Of a stretch of DNA of 64,000 nucleotides, positions 26,563 through 36,272 are shown one piece after another; positions within the stretch are counted from its first letter, which is position 1, and the number at the start of each line of letters is the position of its first letter. The notes under the pieces were generated by a model. The model was not told the DNA's origin, did not search any database, and worked only from the letters and a program-made list of their open reading frames with translations. Origin of the DNA: Trebonia sp050013875 (lineage in GTDB: Bacteria; Actinomycetota; Actinomycetes; Streptosporangiales; Streptosporangiaceae); assembly GCA_050013875.1 (NCBI GenBank), contig JBEKEK010000003.1, positions 1-64,000 on the forward strand. The letters are read 5' to 3'. Position numbers and translations under genes: made by a program.

Positions 26563-28062
26563 CTAGTCGATGAGCGCCTGCTCTTCGGCGATCCCGGCAT
26601 CCTCGAGCGAGTCCGGCACCGTTGGCCGCTGGCGGCCGCGGATCACGAAGATGAACAGCAGCAGGGTCACCGCGTCGAAGATGGCCGCGAGCGCGAACGC
26701 GGCGGACATGCCGTGCGCCAGGATGTGGTGCTGCTGCGCGACCGCGGTCAGCCCGGCGATCGGGTGCGCGGCCGCGCCGCGGCTCGCGGTGCCGTAGACC
26801 GCGACCAGCACCGCCAGGCCAAGCGCACCGCCGACCTGCTGCATGACGTTCACCATGCTGGAGGCGGCGCCGGACTCCTCGGGCCGGACCCCGGCCAGCG
26901 AGACCGTGGTCAGCGGCACGAACACCACGCCCATGCCCAGGCCGAACAGCATCATCGCCGGGAAGACGCCGGTCCAGTAGCTGGTGCCCGGCGAGACCTG
27001 GGACAGCATGGTCATCCCGGCGATCACCGGGAGCATGCCGGCGATCATCAGCGGCTTCGGCCCGAACCTCGGGATCAGCCGGGGAGCGGCGCGGGAGACC
27101 GCGAACAGCGTGATGGTCATCGGCAGGAACGCGACGCCGGCCATGATCGGGCTGAAGCCGAGCACGTCCTGGATGAATTGGGTGAGGAAGAAGAACATCC
27201 CCATCATGCCCGCGACAAGCAGCAGCCGGGCGACGAACGACCCGGACCGGCTGACGTCGGCGAACAGCCGCAGCGGGGTGATCGGCTGCGAGGCGCGGGT
27301 CTCGTTGAGCAGGAAGACCGCGAGCAGCGCGAAGGCGATCACGAACGAGGCGATCGCGGTGGTGTCGCCCCAGCCGTTAGACGCGGCCCTGATGAACCCG
27401 TAGACCAGGGCGCCGATGCCGGCGGTGGAGGTGATCGCGCCGGTCAGGTCGAACTTGCCGGGCTGGCGCTTGGTCTCAGCGACGAACAGCGGAGTGATCG
27501 CGATGACCGCGATGCCGATCGGGACGTTGATGAAGAGCACCCAGCGCCAGGAGAGCCACTCGGTGATCAGCCCGCCGAGCACCAGGCCGAGCGAACTGCC
27601 GCCGGTCACCACGGCGGAGTAGATGGCGAGCGCCTTGACCCGCTCCCTGCCCTCGGGGAAGGAGCTGACCACCAGCGCGAGCACGGCGGGCGAGGCCAGC
27701 GCGCCGCCGACGCCCTGAATGGCGCGGGCGGCCAGCAGCATCCCGGCCGTGGTGGCCAGGCCGCCCGCCAGCGAGGCGAGCGTGAAGATGGTGAGCCCGG
27801 CGATGAACATCCGGCGGCGGCCGAGGATGTCGCCCGCCCGTCCGCCCAGCAGCAGCAGGCCGCCGAACGTCAGCGTGTACCCGTTCATCACCCAGGACAG
27901 GCTGGTCGACGAGAAGTGCAGGCCGTTCTGGATGTGCGGCAGCGCGATGTTCACCACCGTCGCGTCCAGGATAATCATGAGCTGCGCGCCGAGCATGATA
28001 GTCAGCGCCAGGTTTCTGCGCCCTTGCCTGCGGTTCGGCGCGGCGGTTGCGGCTACGTTCAT
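26563..28062 (-). CDS. MFS drug transporter, DHA2 (14-TMS) family
   Basis: A 499-residue major facilitator with about 14 membrane helices, related to EmrB/QacA drug:H+ antiporters. Visible are LDATVVNIALPHIQ in helix 1 (motif D1 of the family), WVMNGYTLTFGGLLLLGGRAGDILGRRR (motif A, in parts) and the antiporter motif region ASLAGGLATTAGMLLAARAIQGVGGA. It should export toxic compounds. ATG 28062 is used; ATG 28074 is also in frame. It diverges from a TetR gene, with two matching inverted repeats in the gap, so it is very likely repressed by that protein. Confidence 0.9.
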   Translation of the reverse strand: MNVAATAAPNRRQGRRNLALTIMLGAQLMIILDATVVNIALPHIQNGLHFSSTSLSWVMNGYTLTFGGLLLLGGRAGDILGRRRMFIAGLTIFTLASLAGGLATTAGMLLAARAIQGVGGALASPAVLALVVSSFPEGRERVKALAIYSAVVTGGSSLGLVLGGLITEWLSWRWVLFINVPIGIAVIAITPLFVAETKRQPGKFDLTGAITSTAGIGALVYGFIRAASNGWGDTTAIASFVIAFALLAVFLLNETRASQPITPLRLFADVSRSGSFVARLLLVAGMMGMFFFLTQFIQDVLGFSPIMAGVAFLPMTITLFAVSRAAPRLIPRFGPKPLMIAGMLPVIAGMTMLSQVSPGTSYWTGVFPAMMLFGLGMGVVFVPLTTVSLAGVRPEESGAASSMVNVMQQVGGALGLAVLVAVYGTASRGAAAHPIAGLTAVAQQHHILAHGMSAAFALAAIFDAVTLLLFIFVIRGRQRPTVPDSLEDAGIAEEQALID

Positions 28063-28115
28063 GTCAGCTCTCATTAACACGGTCGACAGTCACCGAGGTA
28101 CGATGAGGAAAGATT

Positions 28116-28154
28116 CGGAGGTTCACTCCGGTTACTATACGGAGACTCCCTCCG
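28116..28154. promoter_or_regulatory. Twin TetR operators in the MFS-tetR intergenic region
   Basis: CGGAG-N5-CTCCG occurs at 28116-28130 and again at 28140-28154; the second extends to ACGGAG-N5-CTCCGT. Centres are 24 bp apart. TATAGT on the minus strand (28134-28139) lies between them and fits a -10 box of the transporter gene. Confidence 0.82.
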
Positions 28155-28178
28155 TTTAGCAAACTGGATTGATGAGCG

Positions 28179-28868
28179 ATGAGCACAACGGCAGAGACAT
28201 CCGCGCCAGGCGACGACGCCACCAGCAGCGATGTCGCACGCAACGACTGCTGGGACGAGCCGGGCGCGAAGATGCGCGCCGACGCGCGCCGCAGCCGCAT
28301 CAAGCTGCTCGAGGCGGCGACCGCGGCGTTCGCCGAGCACGGGGCCGACGCGCCGCTCGACGACATCGCCCGCCGGGCCGGCGTCGGGATCGGCACGCTC
28401 TACCGGCACTTCCCCACCAGGACCGACTTGCAGGCGGCGGTCTACCGCAGCCAGGTGCTCGCGGTCTGCGCGGCGGCCGACGAGCTCATCACCACCGTGC
28501 CCCCCGAGCAGGCGTTCTTCGGCTGGGTGCGGGCGATGGCGGGCTACCTCGCCACCAAGCGCGGGCTGTCGCGGGCGCTGATCGAGGCCGTCGGCAAGGA
28601 CTCCGAGCTCATCTCCGGCTGCTGGGTGGCGATGCGCGAATCCACCGACCGGCTGCTGGCCCACGCGCAGCAGGCCGGGGTGCTCCGCGCCGACATCTCC
28701 GCCCAGGACGTGCTCCGCCTGGTGCACGGGATCACGATCGCCACCGAGCAGACGCCGGCCGACGCCGACCGGCTGCTCGCGCTGGTGCTTGACGGGCTGC
28801 GGCCGCAGGAAAAAGATCAAAATCCCGGTCATGAACGAGCCGATGCTGCGCGTGACAGCGACAGCTGA
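28179..28868 (+). CDS. TetR-family repressor of the MFS transporter
   Basis: A 229-residue TetR protein with the HTH DIARRAGVGIGTLYRHFPTRTDL around residues 62-84. The ligand domain includes FGWVRAMAGYLATKRGLSRAL, common in TetR regulators of export pumps (SACE_7040-like C-terminal domain). It is transcribed away from the MFS gene, 24 bp from the nearer of two operators, so it should repress both genes until an exported compound binds. Confidence 0.9.
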   Translation: MSTTAETSAPGDDATSSDVARNDCWDEPGAKMRADARRSRIKLLEAATAAFAEHGADAPLDDIARRAGVGIGTLYRHFPTRTDLQAAVYRSQVLAVCAAADELITTVPPEQAFFGWVRAMAGYLATKRGLSRALIEAVGKDSELISGCWVAMRESTDRLLAHAQQAGVLRADISAQDVLRLVHGITIATEQTPADADRLLALVLDGLRPQEKDQNPGHERADAARDSDS

Positions 28869-28910
28869 CCCTTGGCCCGGCACGGTCACGGCGCGGGGGC
28901 AGGCTGTTTC

Positions 28911-29351
28911 TCAGATCGCGGGCGGCCGGTTCTCGTAGTTCGTGGACAGCACGACCGTGGTCCGGGTGGACACGTTGGCCAGGGTGCGGATCTGCTGCAG
29001 CAGTTCCTCCAGGGCGGCCGGCGACGCGGCCCGCACCTTGAGGATGTAATTCTCGTCACCGGCCACGCTGTGGCACGCCTCGATCGCGGTCAGTGGCTCA
29101 AGGCGCAGCGGCACGTCGTCCGGGGCGGACGGGTCGAACGGCTTGATCGACACGAACGCGGTCAGCGGCAGACCGATCACTTGCGGATCACAGAGCGCAA
29201 CGTAACCAGTGATGACGCCATCGGTTTCCAGACGGCGTACTCGCTGGTGCACAGCGGACACAGAAAGGCCTGCCTGCCTCGCAAGTTCGGTAAAGCTCAT
29301 GCGCCCGTTCCTGGACAGCAAGGACACGATTCGGCGGTCGATCTCTTCCAC
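28911..29351 (-). CDS. Lrp/AsnC-family transcriptional regulator
   Basis: A 146-residue regulator with an N-terminal HTH (MSFTELARQAGLSVSAVHQRVRRLETDGVITGY) and a C-terminal RAM domain (ACHSVAGDENYILKVRA) that binds amino acids and forms octamers. The length is normal. It diverges from the PAC2 gene, with a 187-bp gap that shows no clear symmetric operator to me. The targets cannot be told from this window. Confidence 0.92.
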   Translation of the reverse strand: MEEIDRRIVSLLSRNGRMSFTELARQAGLSVSAVHQRVRRLETDGVITGYVALCDPQVIGLPLTAFVSIKPFDPSAPDDVPLRLEPLTAIEACHSVAGDENYILKVRAASPAALEELLQQIRTLANVSTRTTVVLSTNYENRPPAI

Positions 29352-29538
29352 TACGACAACTTAACGTGAAATGTGCGTTCCCCGTGACCGCACTCGGTAA
29401 CGGCTTAGTCTCATGGACCACTCGGATGTAACCGGCGTCCCGCGCCGGCGGCGCCGGGCGCGGCACCGGGTGGATGAATATCGGCCTACCGTGCGTTGCA
29501 CGGCCAAAGCTAGCGATCCGTGGTGGGAGACTGGAAGC

Positions 29539-30441
29539 ATGCAGCCGGAAGAACTCTACGAACTGGACGCCGAGGAGACGTCGGACCTCGACGGAGCGGC
29601 CCTGCTTGTGCACCTGGAAGGGTTCATGGACGCGGGGGCGGCGGGACGCCTGCTGACCGAGCACCTGCTTGACGCCTTCGAGCACACGACGGTGGCCAAG
29701 TTCGACACCGACAGGCTCCTTGACTACCGGTCACGACGGCCGCTGATGACCTTCGACGGCGGCACCTGGGAGAGCTACGACGCGCCCGAGCTGACCGTCT
29801 TCCGCCTCGCCGACTCCTCAGGCAAGCCGTTTCTCCTGCTCACCGGGCCGGAGCCGGACCACGAGTGGGAGGCGTTCGCGGCCGCCGCGCGGCTGCTGGC
29901 CGAGCGCCTCGGCGCCGGGCCGCTGATCACCTACTTCGGCGTCCCGATGGGCATACCGCACACCCGGCCGCTCGGCGTCATCACCCACGCGTCGCGGCCC
30001 GGGCTGGTGACCAGCAAGGTGCCGCTGCCCTCCAAGCTCCAGGTGCCCGGCTCGGCTTCGTCGCTGCTCGAGTTCCGGTTCGGCGAGGCCGGGCGGGACG
30101 CGGTCGGCCTGGTCGTCCAGGTGCCGCACTACCTGTCCCAGGCCGCGTACCCGACCGCGGCGCTGACCCTGATCGACGCGCTGACCGAGGTCACCGGGCT
30201 CGACCTGCCCGCGCTTGAGCTCCGCGAGGCCGCCGACCGGACCAACGCGCTGATCGACCGCCAGGTCGAGGAGTCGTCCGAGGTCGCGGAGCTGGTCCAG
30301 GGGCTTGAGGCACAGTACGACGCCGCGATCGCGCACGACGGCGAGAACCTGCTCGCCGACGGCGAGGAAATGCCGACCGCCGACGAGCTCGCGGCGGCGT
30401 TCGAGCAGTTCCTCGCCGAACAGGGCGGGAACGAAGACTAG
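29539..30441 (+). CDS. PAC2-family protein
   Basis: A 300-residue member of the PAC2 family (named for proteasome assembly chaperone 2), widespread and highly conserved in actinobacteria. The core is visible as HLEGFMDAGAAGRLLTEHLLD, then FLLLTGPEPDHEW, GVPMGIPHTRP and VPHYLSQAAYPTAALTLIDAL. A C-terminal helical Asp/Glu-rich tail follows. Its function in bacteria is unclear; proteasome-related roles are proposed by homology. ATG 29539 (MQPEELYELD) has GGAAG upstream; the open frame to 29413 is not supported. It converges on the M24 peptidase gene, the stops overlapping by 4 bp. Confidence 0.88.
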   Translation: MQPEELYELDAEETSDLDGAALLVHLEGFMDAGAAGRLLTEHLLDAFEHTTVAKFDTDRLLDYRSRRPLMTFDGGTWESYDAPELTVFRLADSSGKPFLLLTGPEPDHEWEAFAAAARLLAERLGAGPLITYFGVPMGIPHTRPLGVITHASRPGLVTSKVPLPSKLQVPGSASSLLEFRFGEAGRDAVGLVVQVPHYLSQAAYPTAALTLIDALTEVTGLDLPALELREAADRTNALIDRQVEESSEVAELVQGLEAQYDAAIAHDGENLLADGEEMPTADELAAAFEQFLAEQGGNED

Positions 30442-31544
30442 ACGATCACCAGGTCGCGGGGGCGGTTGTTCATCCGCTGGTAGCCGGTCTCGGTGCAGAC
30501 CACGATGTCCTCGATCCGCGCACCGTGCGGGCCGGGGTAGATGCCCGGCTCGATGGAGAAGGCCATGCCGTTCTCCAGCCTGGTGGTGTTGCCTTCGACG
30601 ATGTACGGGTCCTCGTGGGTCTCCAGGCCGATGCCGTGGCCGGTGCGGTGGATGAACCAGTCGCCGTAGCCCGCGTCAGCGATGATATGCCGGGCCGCCG
30701 CGTCGACGTCCTCGGCCGTTACGCCCGGCTTGACGGCCAGCGTGGCCTCCTCCTGAGCGCGCTTGAGCACGTCGTAATAGGCGGTGAAATCGGCCGGGGC
30801 GGCACCGACGGCGTAGGTCCGCGTGCAGTCCGAGCAGTAACCCGACGGCATGGTGCCGCCGATGTCGACCACGACGACGTCACCGTTCTCGATGACCCGG
30901 TCGGAGACCTCGTGGTGCGGGGAGGCGGCGTTCGGCCCGGAGCCGACGATCACGAAGTCGGCGCTGATGTGCCCCTCGGCGAAGATGGCCTCGGCGATCT
31001 TGACGCCCACCTGGCGCTCCGTCTGCCCTGCCTTGAGCCAGTTCGGGACGTTGGCGTGCACCCGGTCGATGGCCTCGCCCGCCTCCTTGAGCGCGGCCAC
31101 CTCGGCGGGCGACTTGCGTATCCGCAGCGGCGACAGGACCTCGGAGGCGAGGCGCTGGCCCGCCCCCGGCAGGGCCTTCGCGAACTGGAGTACATGCAGC
31201 GCCCACATCCGGTCGCTGAGCGCGACCAGCCCGGGGTCGCCGACCCTGTGCCTGACCAGTGCGAACGGGTCCATGGTCTCGCCCCACGGTACGAGTTCGA
31301 CGGTCAGCCGGCCGGCCGGGGAGGCCTCCGCCGCCTTCAGCTCGAGGGCCGGGACGACCAGGAACGGCTCACCGTCGGCCGGCACCGCCAGGCAGGTAAG
31401 CCGCTCAAGCTGCTTGGCGTCGTAGCCCGTGACGTACCGAAGGTCGGGCCCCGGGGTGAGCAGCAGGACATCGATGCCTGCCTGGCGGACGGCCTCCCGG
31501 ACTGCGGTAAGGCGCTCGGGCGGGTACAGGGTGGTGTCGGTCAC
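30438..31544 (-). CDS. M24-family Xaa-Pro aminopeptidase-like protein
   Basis: A 368-residue creatinase/aminopeptidase P-type metallopeptidase. The N-terminal creatinase-like domain (about 1-130) precedes the pita-bread domain. Metal ligands are visible in VVVDIGGTMPSGYCSDCTRTY (two Asp regions), HRTGHGIGLETHEDPY (His) and FSIEPGIY and GARIEDIV (Glu). It should remove N-terminal residues before proline. GTG 31544 (VTDTTLYPPERL) is chosen because AAGGAG lies 6 nt upstream. It lies 32 bp downstream of the exonuclease gene, likely cotranscribed. Confidence 0.88.
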   Translation of the reverse strand: MTDTTLYPPERLTAVREAVRQAGIDVLLLTPGPDLRYVTGYDAKQLERLTCLAVPADGEPFLVVPALELKAAEASPAGRLTVELVPWGETMDPFALVRHRVGDPGLVALSDRMWALHVLQFAKALPGAGQRLASEVLSPLRIRKSPAEVAALKEAGEAIDRVHANVPNWLKAGQTERQVGVKIAEAIFAEGHISADFVIVGSGPNAASPHHEVSDRVIENGDVVVVDIGGTMPSGYCSDCTRTYAVGAAPADFTAYYDVLKRAQEEATLAVKPGVTAEDVDAAARHIIADAGYGDWFIHRTGHGIGLETHEDPYIVEGNTTRLENGMAFSIEPGIYPGPHGARIEDIVVCTETGYQRMNNRPRDLVIV

Positions 31545-31576
31545 GTGTGCTCCTTCTTCACTGGGGAACCGCGGCT

Positions 31577-32482
31577 TCACTGGGTAACCGCGGCGCGGAA
31601 GCGGCTCAGTGACGAGCCGAGGCCGAGCGCGGCGCCGATCTCGGTGAGCAGTTCCGGGTCCGGCGGGGTGGCCGGCAGGGTGCCGTCGATGTCATCCGGC
31701 AGCGGGACGTCGGTGGCGGTCCGCACCACCGGCGGGGCGATGTCCAGGTAGGACCGCCCGGCCTCGAGCTTCTTGCGGGTGCCGGCCGGGAAGCCGCCGT
31801 GGCCCCTGTCGAGCGCGCTCTTGAGGCTGTCCAGGTCGCCGAAGGTCCTGATCAAGGAGGCGGCGGTCTTTTCCCCAATGCCGAGGACACCGGGCAGGCC
31901 GTCGCTCGGGTCGCCCCTCAGCACGGCGAAGTCGGCGTACTTATCGCCGGGAATGTCGTACTTTTTCGCGACTCCGCCCTCGGTGACCGGCTCAAGCTTG
32001 CCGAGCCCGCGCAGGGTGTAGAGGATGCGGACGCCGCGGGCGTCATCCACCAGCTGGAACAGGTCCCGGTCGCCGGTGACGACATCGACCGGCTGGCGCG
32101 CAAGGGTGGCCAGGGTGGCGATGACGTCGTCGGCCTCGTAGCCGTCGGCCTCGGCGATCGCGATCCCGGCCGCGGTCAGCACCTGGGTGATCAACGGGAT
32201 CTGCACGACAAGACCCGGCGGCGTCTGCTCCGACCCGTCGGGCTCGGCGCGGTGCGCCTTGTACGCCGGGATCGCGGCGACCCGGAACGCGGGCCGCCAG
32301 TCGGCGTCCAGGCAGGCGACCAGGCGGGCCGGGCGGTGTTCCCTGACCAGCCGGGCGATCGCGTCGAGCAGCCCCCTGATCGCGTTCACCGGCGTCCCGT
32401 CCGGCGCCGTCACCGTCTCCGGCATCCCGTAGAACGCCCGGTAGTACAGCGACGCCGTATCTAGCAGCATCAAGGATCCCAC
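31577..32482 (-). CDS. Stand-alone 5'-3' exonuclease (PolI N-domain-like)
   Basis: A 301-residue FEN-type nuclease equivalent to the N-terminal domain of DNA polymerase I. The acidic metal-site motifs appear in order: LLDTASLYYRAFYG, VACLDADWRPAFR, EADGYEADDVIATLA, VTGDRDLFQLVDD, and the helix-hairpin-helix LRGDPSDGLPGVLGIGEKTA. It probably removes flaps or RNA primers in repair or replication alongside PolA. ATG 32470 (MLLDTAS) is an equally possible start. The M24 gene follows on the same strand. Confidence 0.9.
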   Translation of the reverse strand: MGSLMLLDTASLYYRAFYGMPETVTAPDGTPVNAIRGLLDAIARLVREHRPARLVACLDADWRPAFRVAAIPAYKAHRAEPDGSEQTPPGLVVQIPLITQVLTAAGIAIAEADGYEADDVIATLATLARQPVDVVTGDRDLFQLVDDARGVRILYTLRGLGKLEPVTEGGVAKKYDIPGDKYADFAVLRGDPSDGLPGVLGIGEKTAASLIRTFGDLDSLKSALDRGHGGFPAGTRKKLEAGRSYLDIAPPVVRTATDVPLPDDIDGTLPATPPDPELLTEIGAALGLGSSLSRFRAAVTQ

Positions 32483-32578
32483 CCGGTCATCCTGCCACGC
32501 CCGGGGAGAGCGCGTGTCGGCATGGCCCCGCTACCGGCTGCGCCCGGGGTCGGACCCCGCGGCGGCCGGGCCCGGATG

Positions 32579-33331
32579 CTAGGCGGTCCTCGCCTTGTCG
32601 GCTGGCCCGCGGGCGGAGCGCCTGGTGAGCAGGATCAACAGCGCGACCAGTAGGTAGACCAACCCTGCTAGGCCGAGGACGAGCGCGAGGATCACGGCCG
32701 CCGCGGTCATGACCGGGTTGTGCCAATGAACCCGTACCAGGAGCGCCGCGACGATCGCGACCACGCCGGCGCCACCGAGCAGGGCGGCCGACAGGGCCGA
32801 ACGCGCGCGGGCGGACGTGCGGGCTCGCGTGGCGGCCGGCCGGTCCGCGGTGCGGGCGTCCGCGGCGTCTGCGGCGTCCGCGGCGTCCGCGGCGACGCCC
32901 CGGCCATCTTGCGCCAGGGCGACGGCGCTGGCGATCGCGTGGCCGATGCCGGTGGCCTCGGCCGGGGAGCGCAGCCAGCGGTCGATCCAGGAATTGCCCC
33001 AGACGTACAGCGAGATTTCGCCGCCGCCTGAGCGGGCGATGGAGACCTTGGCCTTGTCCACCAAGACGGCGGTGATATCGATCAGCCGGATCCGGCGGGT
33101 GATAATCCCCACCCGGAAGACCAGCAGGCCGCCGCCGCTGTCCACCGCCACCGACACGCCGGCGACCGCCGCCCCGCCGTACACCGCGGCCAGCACCGTC
33201 GCGACCGGGATCGCGAACCAGAGCGGGAAGAACACCAACGTGATCGCCACCCCGATGGCGGCGAAGACGACCGACTCCACCCGCAGCACGGCCGGGCACC
33301 GCCAGCGTTGGATCGGCTGTTCATTCGGCAT
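32579..33331 (-). CDS. Membrane protein with PH-like domain, function unknown
   Basis: About 250 residues. Two N-terminal membrane helices (about 18-60) lead into a soluble beta-rich stretch that looks like a small bacterial PH domain (GLLVFRVGIITRRIRLIDITAV, in parts). A low-complexity ADAADAADA linker comes from a 9-bp tandem repeat near 32868-32895, and two C-terminal helices follow. I do not recognise a specific family. ATG 33331 is used; ATG 33349 is six codons upstream. It starts only 24 bp from the stop of the Rieske gene and is probably in the same operon. The long frame upstream of 33349 is a shadow of the Rieske gene. Confidence 0.65.
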   Translation of the reverse strand: MPNEQPIQRWRCPAVLRVESVVFAAIGVAITLVFFPLWFAIPVATVLAAVYGGAAVAGVSVAVDSGGGLLVFRVGIITRRIRLIDITAVLVDKAKVSIARSGGGEISLYVWGNSWIDRWLRSPAEATGIGHAIASAVALAQDGRGVAADAADAADAADARTADRPAATRARTSARARSALSAALLGGAGVVAIVAALLVRVHWHNPVMTAAAVILALVLGLAGLVYLLVALLILLTRRSARGPADKARTA

Positions 33332-33354
33332 GGGCAGATTATGCCGCATGCGGA

Positions 33355-33924
33355 TTACCGAAGCAGAATCTTGCCGTCGGTGACGGTGATCGGGGCGCTG
33401 GGCAGCGGGCTGGACGCGGGGCCCGCGACGACCGCACCGGTGGCGACCGCGAACTTGGCGCCATGGCAGGGGCAGTCGATGGTGCCGTCCGCGACCTGAT
33501 TGCACAGGCAGCCCACGTGCGTGCAGACCGCGCTGAATCCCTTGAAGACACCCTTGGTCGGCTGGGTGACCACGACCTTGGCGTCGGTGAAGACCATCCC
33601 GCCACCGACCGGGATGTCCGCTGTCTGGCCGAGCACGGTTCCCGATATTCCGCCGCTGGCCGGGCTGGCGGCCGCGCTCGCCGGGCCGGCCGCGGCGGGC
33701 GGGTTGGCGGCCGCCTCGGACGGTGCGGACGGTGCGGACGTGACCGCCAGGTCGGGCCCGGGGGCCTGACCGGCGTCGTTGGCGTCGTAGGGAACGGCCG
33801 CGGTGCTGCACGCGGTGAGCAGTACCGCCGCACCGCCCGCGCCCGCCAGTCCCGCGCACAGCAGTACCGCGCGGCGGCTGGCGCCATGATCCGCGGCGTG
33901 ATCCGTCGGGGCCCCTTCAGTCAT
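33355..33924 (-). CDS. Rieske [2Fe-2S] protein with Tat/lipoprotein signal
   Basis: A 189-residue exported iron-sulfur protein. A twin-arginine-like signal (SRRAVLLCAGLAGAGG) ends in a possible lipobox LTAC, so it is probably a membrane-anchored lipoprotein exported folded. The Rieske motifs CTHVGCLCNQ and CPCHGAKF each supply one Cys and one His ligand and the disulfide cysteines. Such small Rieske lipoproteins are common in actinobacteria and probably act in electron transfer; the partner is unknown. A Pro/Ala-rich linker separates signal and domain. Confidence 0.88.
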   Translation of the reverse strand: MTEGAPTDHAADHGASRRAVLLCAGLAGAGGAAVLLTACSTAAVPYDANDAGQAPGPDLAVTSAPSAPSEAAANPPAAAGPASAAASPASGGISGTVLGQTADIPVGGGMVFTDAKVVVTQPTKGVFKGFSAVCTHVGCLCNQVADGTIDCPCHGAKFAVATGAVVAGPASSPLPSAPITVTDGKILLR

Positions 33925-34064
33925 CGGTCATCCTTCGCTGGTTGTCCGCTGGAAACCGTTCGGCACGTTTCTATGCGAACCGTGAGGTACGCGTCTGGTC
34001 ATGACGGCCGAGGTAAGAATCCGGTAATCGGCTCGGGCGGCGGGTGGCCGTGAGCAGACGTCCG

Positions 34065-36065
34065 CTAGCCGGAGGTCGCCGGGCAGGTCCTCCTGCCTGC
34101 CATCGGGTTGCCCGCTCCTGGGGTGAGCGGTGCCACCTGGTTGACGAAGCAGGCCGCGACCACCACGCCGGCCTTGTTCTCAGTGGTCGACACATCGTTG
34201 GCCTGGCCGAGCGACGCGCAGTCGAGGTTCACGAACGATTGCTTGAGCCGCATTGCCATGAAGGTGAAGAGATTGTCCGCCTCGTCCGGCGCGGGGCTCG
34301 GCTCCTTGCTGAGCAGGTTGATGTCCTGCTGCAGCCGACTGCCCTGGATCTGCTCGAGATCGGCGCAGTACTGGCCAGGCGACTCACCGGCGGGCAGCGG
34401 CGCCATGTCCACGATCGACCGGTAGGCATTGGTTTTGCCGGCGTTGAAGTTGCCGTAGTTGTCCAGCGTCATCGGGTCGTTGAGCGGGACCAGGGCGATC
34501 GGCCCGCTGTTCTGCTGCCCGGCCCAGGTGGCCGCCTGAAGTTCATCGAGCGGCAGGGCGGACGTCAGGGCGCCGTTATCCGCCTGATCGGGCAGTTCCC
34601 ACGGGGAGCAGTGCAGCGCCGGATCGATGAACAGGTCGAGCAGCCCGTTGTCGCTCCCGTTGGACAGCACGCTCGCGCGCGGCAGGGACTGCCTGTTGGC
34701 AGCGGTGTCCTGGGCGATCTGGCCGTCCGGTTCCGCCAGGTACCGGGTGGTCACATTGTCGCTCTGATCCTGGTCGACCAGGCCGAAACTGCGCGTCGTC
34801 AGGCAGCTCTGGCCGTCCACGGCGGTGCCAGGGGACGGCACCGTGAGCTTGCCCGCCGCGATCGCGGCGTTGGCGGCGCTGAAGAAGGCCGCCGCATTGC
34901 AGGCTGCCACCTGCGTGAACGTCGAGAACTTACCGTCGATGTCCTCACCCGAGAGGCAATTGGCCTGTTGCAGGAGGAAGTCGGAGGCAGGCGATGCGGC
35001 CGGGAACTCGTACTTGCTGGCCGGCTGGGCTGCCTGGGCGCTGGTACCCGAAAGCGCGGGCGCCGTGGCGGTACCTGATGGCGTCGGCGCCGTGACCAAC
35101 GCGGCCAAGTACGCGGACAGCGGCTGAGATGGGGACGGCCCCGCCAGTTGGTCCGCGCCGGCCAGCGTCAGGCTATCGCCGTTGTACCCGAACCAGAGTG
35201 CCACCACCGAGTTGAGCGGAAGCTTGGGAACCACGGGAGCGACGCCCGGCGTGGTCCCCTGATCGATGACCAGCGGGTCGTAGATCGAAATCTGGCCGGT
35301 CTCGGTGTTGATGATGGCGCCCTGCACGAACGCCGTCTGGTCCGGATTGTCCTCGTGGCACGCGCCCGCCGCCGGATCGGTCGCGGTCAGCTGGTACGGC
35401 GTTGCCAGGCCGAGGGGGGACAGCGGGTTCTGCGGCACGATGAGGGTGCAGTTTGAGTTGACCGTCACCGCTGCCGCCACCGGGGCCGTCCTGTTCGCGC
35501 GGCTCAGCCCGACCCCAGCCACCACGAGGACCACGCACGCCACGAACCCCAGCGCGGCGAGCACCGGCGCCGGGATCGCCGGGATCGCCGGGAGCCGCCC
35601 GACCGCGCCGCGGCCGCGCCGGTAGCGACGCCGCCGGACGGGCCGGTGCCTTGGGTGATGCGGGCCGCTCGGGCGATCCGGGCCATGCTCGGTGAATCCA
35701 TAGGGCGATCCAGCGGCATCGCCCCAGCCGTAAGGGCCGACGAGCGGGCCGTCGCCGTAGCCGCCATCGTTGTTGCTGTCCGCGTAGCCGGCGTCCCAGT
35801 AGCCGCGGGCGCCGTTACCGGGGCCGTAGCCGGCACCCTGGTAGCCGGGGGCGCCGGAGCCGGGGCCGTAGCCGGCACCCTGGTAGCCGGGGGCGCCGTA
35901 ACCGGGCTCTTCGTAGCCGGGCGCGGGGCGATCCGCCCAGTACTCGGGCTGCTCACGACCAACCAGACGGGTCCGCTCCCGTCCAGAGGTGCCACGCGCC
36001 GCGTGGACGTCGTCCTCTCGGCGATGCCCGCCGACTCGGCTGCCTCGTCCCGAGGGCAGTCTCAT
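34065..36065 (-). CDS. Membrane-anchored protein with Gly/Tyr repeat head, function unknown
   Basis: A 666-residue protein. Residues 40-130 are a cytoplasmic Gly/Tyr/Pro-rich head with two near-identical 14-residue repeats of the form PGYQGAGYGPG. A strongly basic stretch (RPVRRRRYRRGRG) precedes one membrane helix (about 178-200). The rest is a large extracytoplasmic part with paired cysteines (for example GACHED, NCLSGED, SCLTTRS, HCSPWE, YCADLEQ, CASLGQ), reminiscent of septum-formation-type secreted domains. ATG 36065 has AAAGGA 9 nt upstream. The function is not recognised; a cell-envelope role is inferred from topology. Confidence 0.72.
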   Translation of the reverse strand: MRLPSGRGSRVGGHRREDDVHAARGTSGRERTRLVGREQPEYWADRPAPGYEEPGYGAPGYQGAGYGPGSGAPGYQGAGYGPGNGARGYWDAGYADSNNDGGYGDGPLVGPYGWGDAAGSPYGFTEHGPDRPSGPHHPRHRPVRRRRYRRGRGAVGRLPAIPAIPAPVLAALGFVACVVLVVAGVGLSRANRTAPVAAAVTVNSNCTLIVPQNPLSPLGLATPYQLTATDPAAGACHEDNPDQTAFVQGAIINTETGQISIYDPLVIDQGTTPGVAPVVPKLPLNSVVALWFGYNGDSLTLAGADQLAGPSPSQPLSAYLAALVTAPTPSGTATAPALSGTSAQAAQPASKYEFPAASPASDFLLQQANCLSGEDIDGKFSTFTQVAACNAAAFFSAANAAIAAGKLTVPSPGTAVDGQSCLTTRSFGLVDQDQSDNVTTRYLAEPDGQIAQDTAANRQSLPRASVLSNGSDNGLLDLFIDPALHCSPWELPDQADNGALTSALPLDELQAATWAGQQNSGPIALVPLNDPMTLDNYGNFNAGKTNAYRSIVDMAPLPAGESPGQYCADLEQIQGSRLQQDINLLSKEPSPAPDEADNLFTFMAMRLKQSFVNLDCASLGQANDVSTTENKAGVVVAACFVNQVAPLTPGAGNPMAGRRTCPATSG

Positions 36066-36272
36066 CTATCACGGTCCTTTCGAACGTCTCCGTTCCGGCC
36101 GTGACGCTCCCAGGAACAGGACGTTAGCGTTTCGTGATCTATTACGTGGGTTGATTCAAGTTTTTATAGTCCTTACAAAGTCATAACGGATCATCCGCCC
36201 GCGCCCAGCCGGGCCAGCCCGGAGCCCGCCAACGGATGCCGACGGGCCTTACCAGCCGGGCAACGGGGTAAA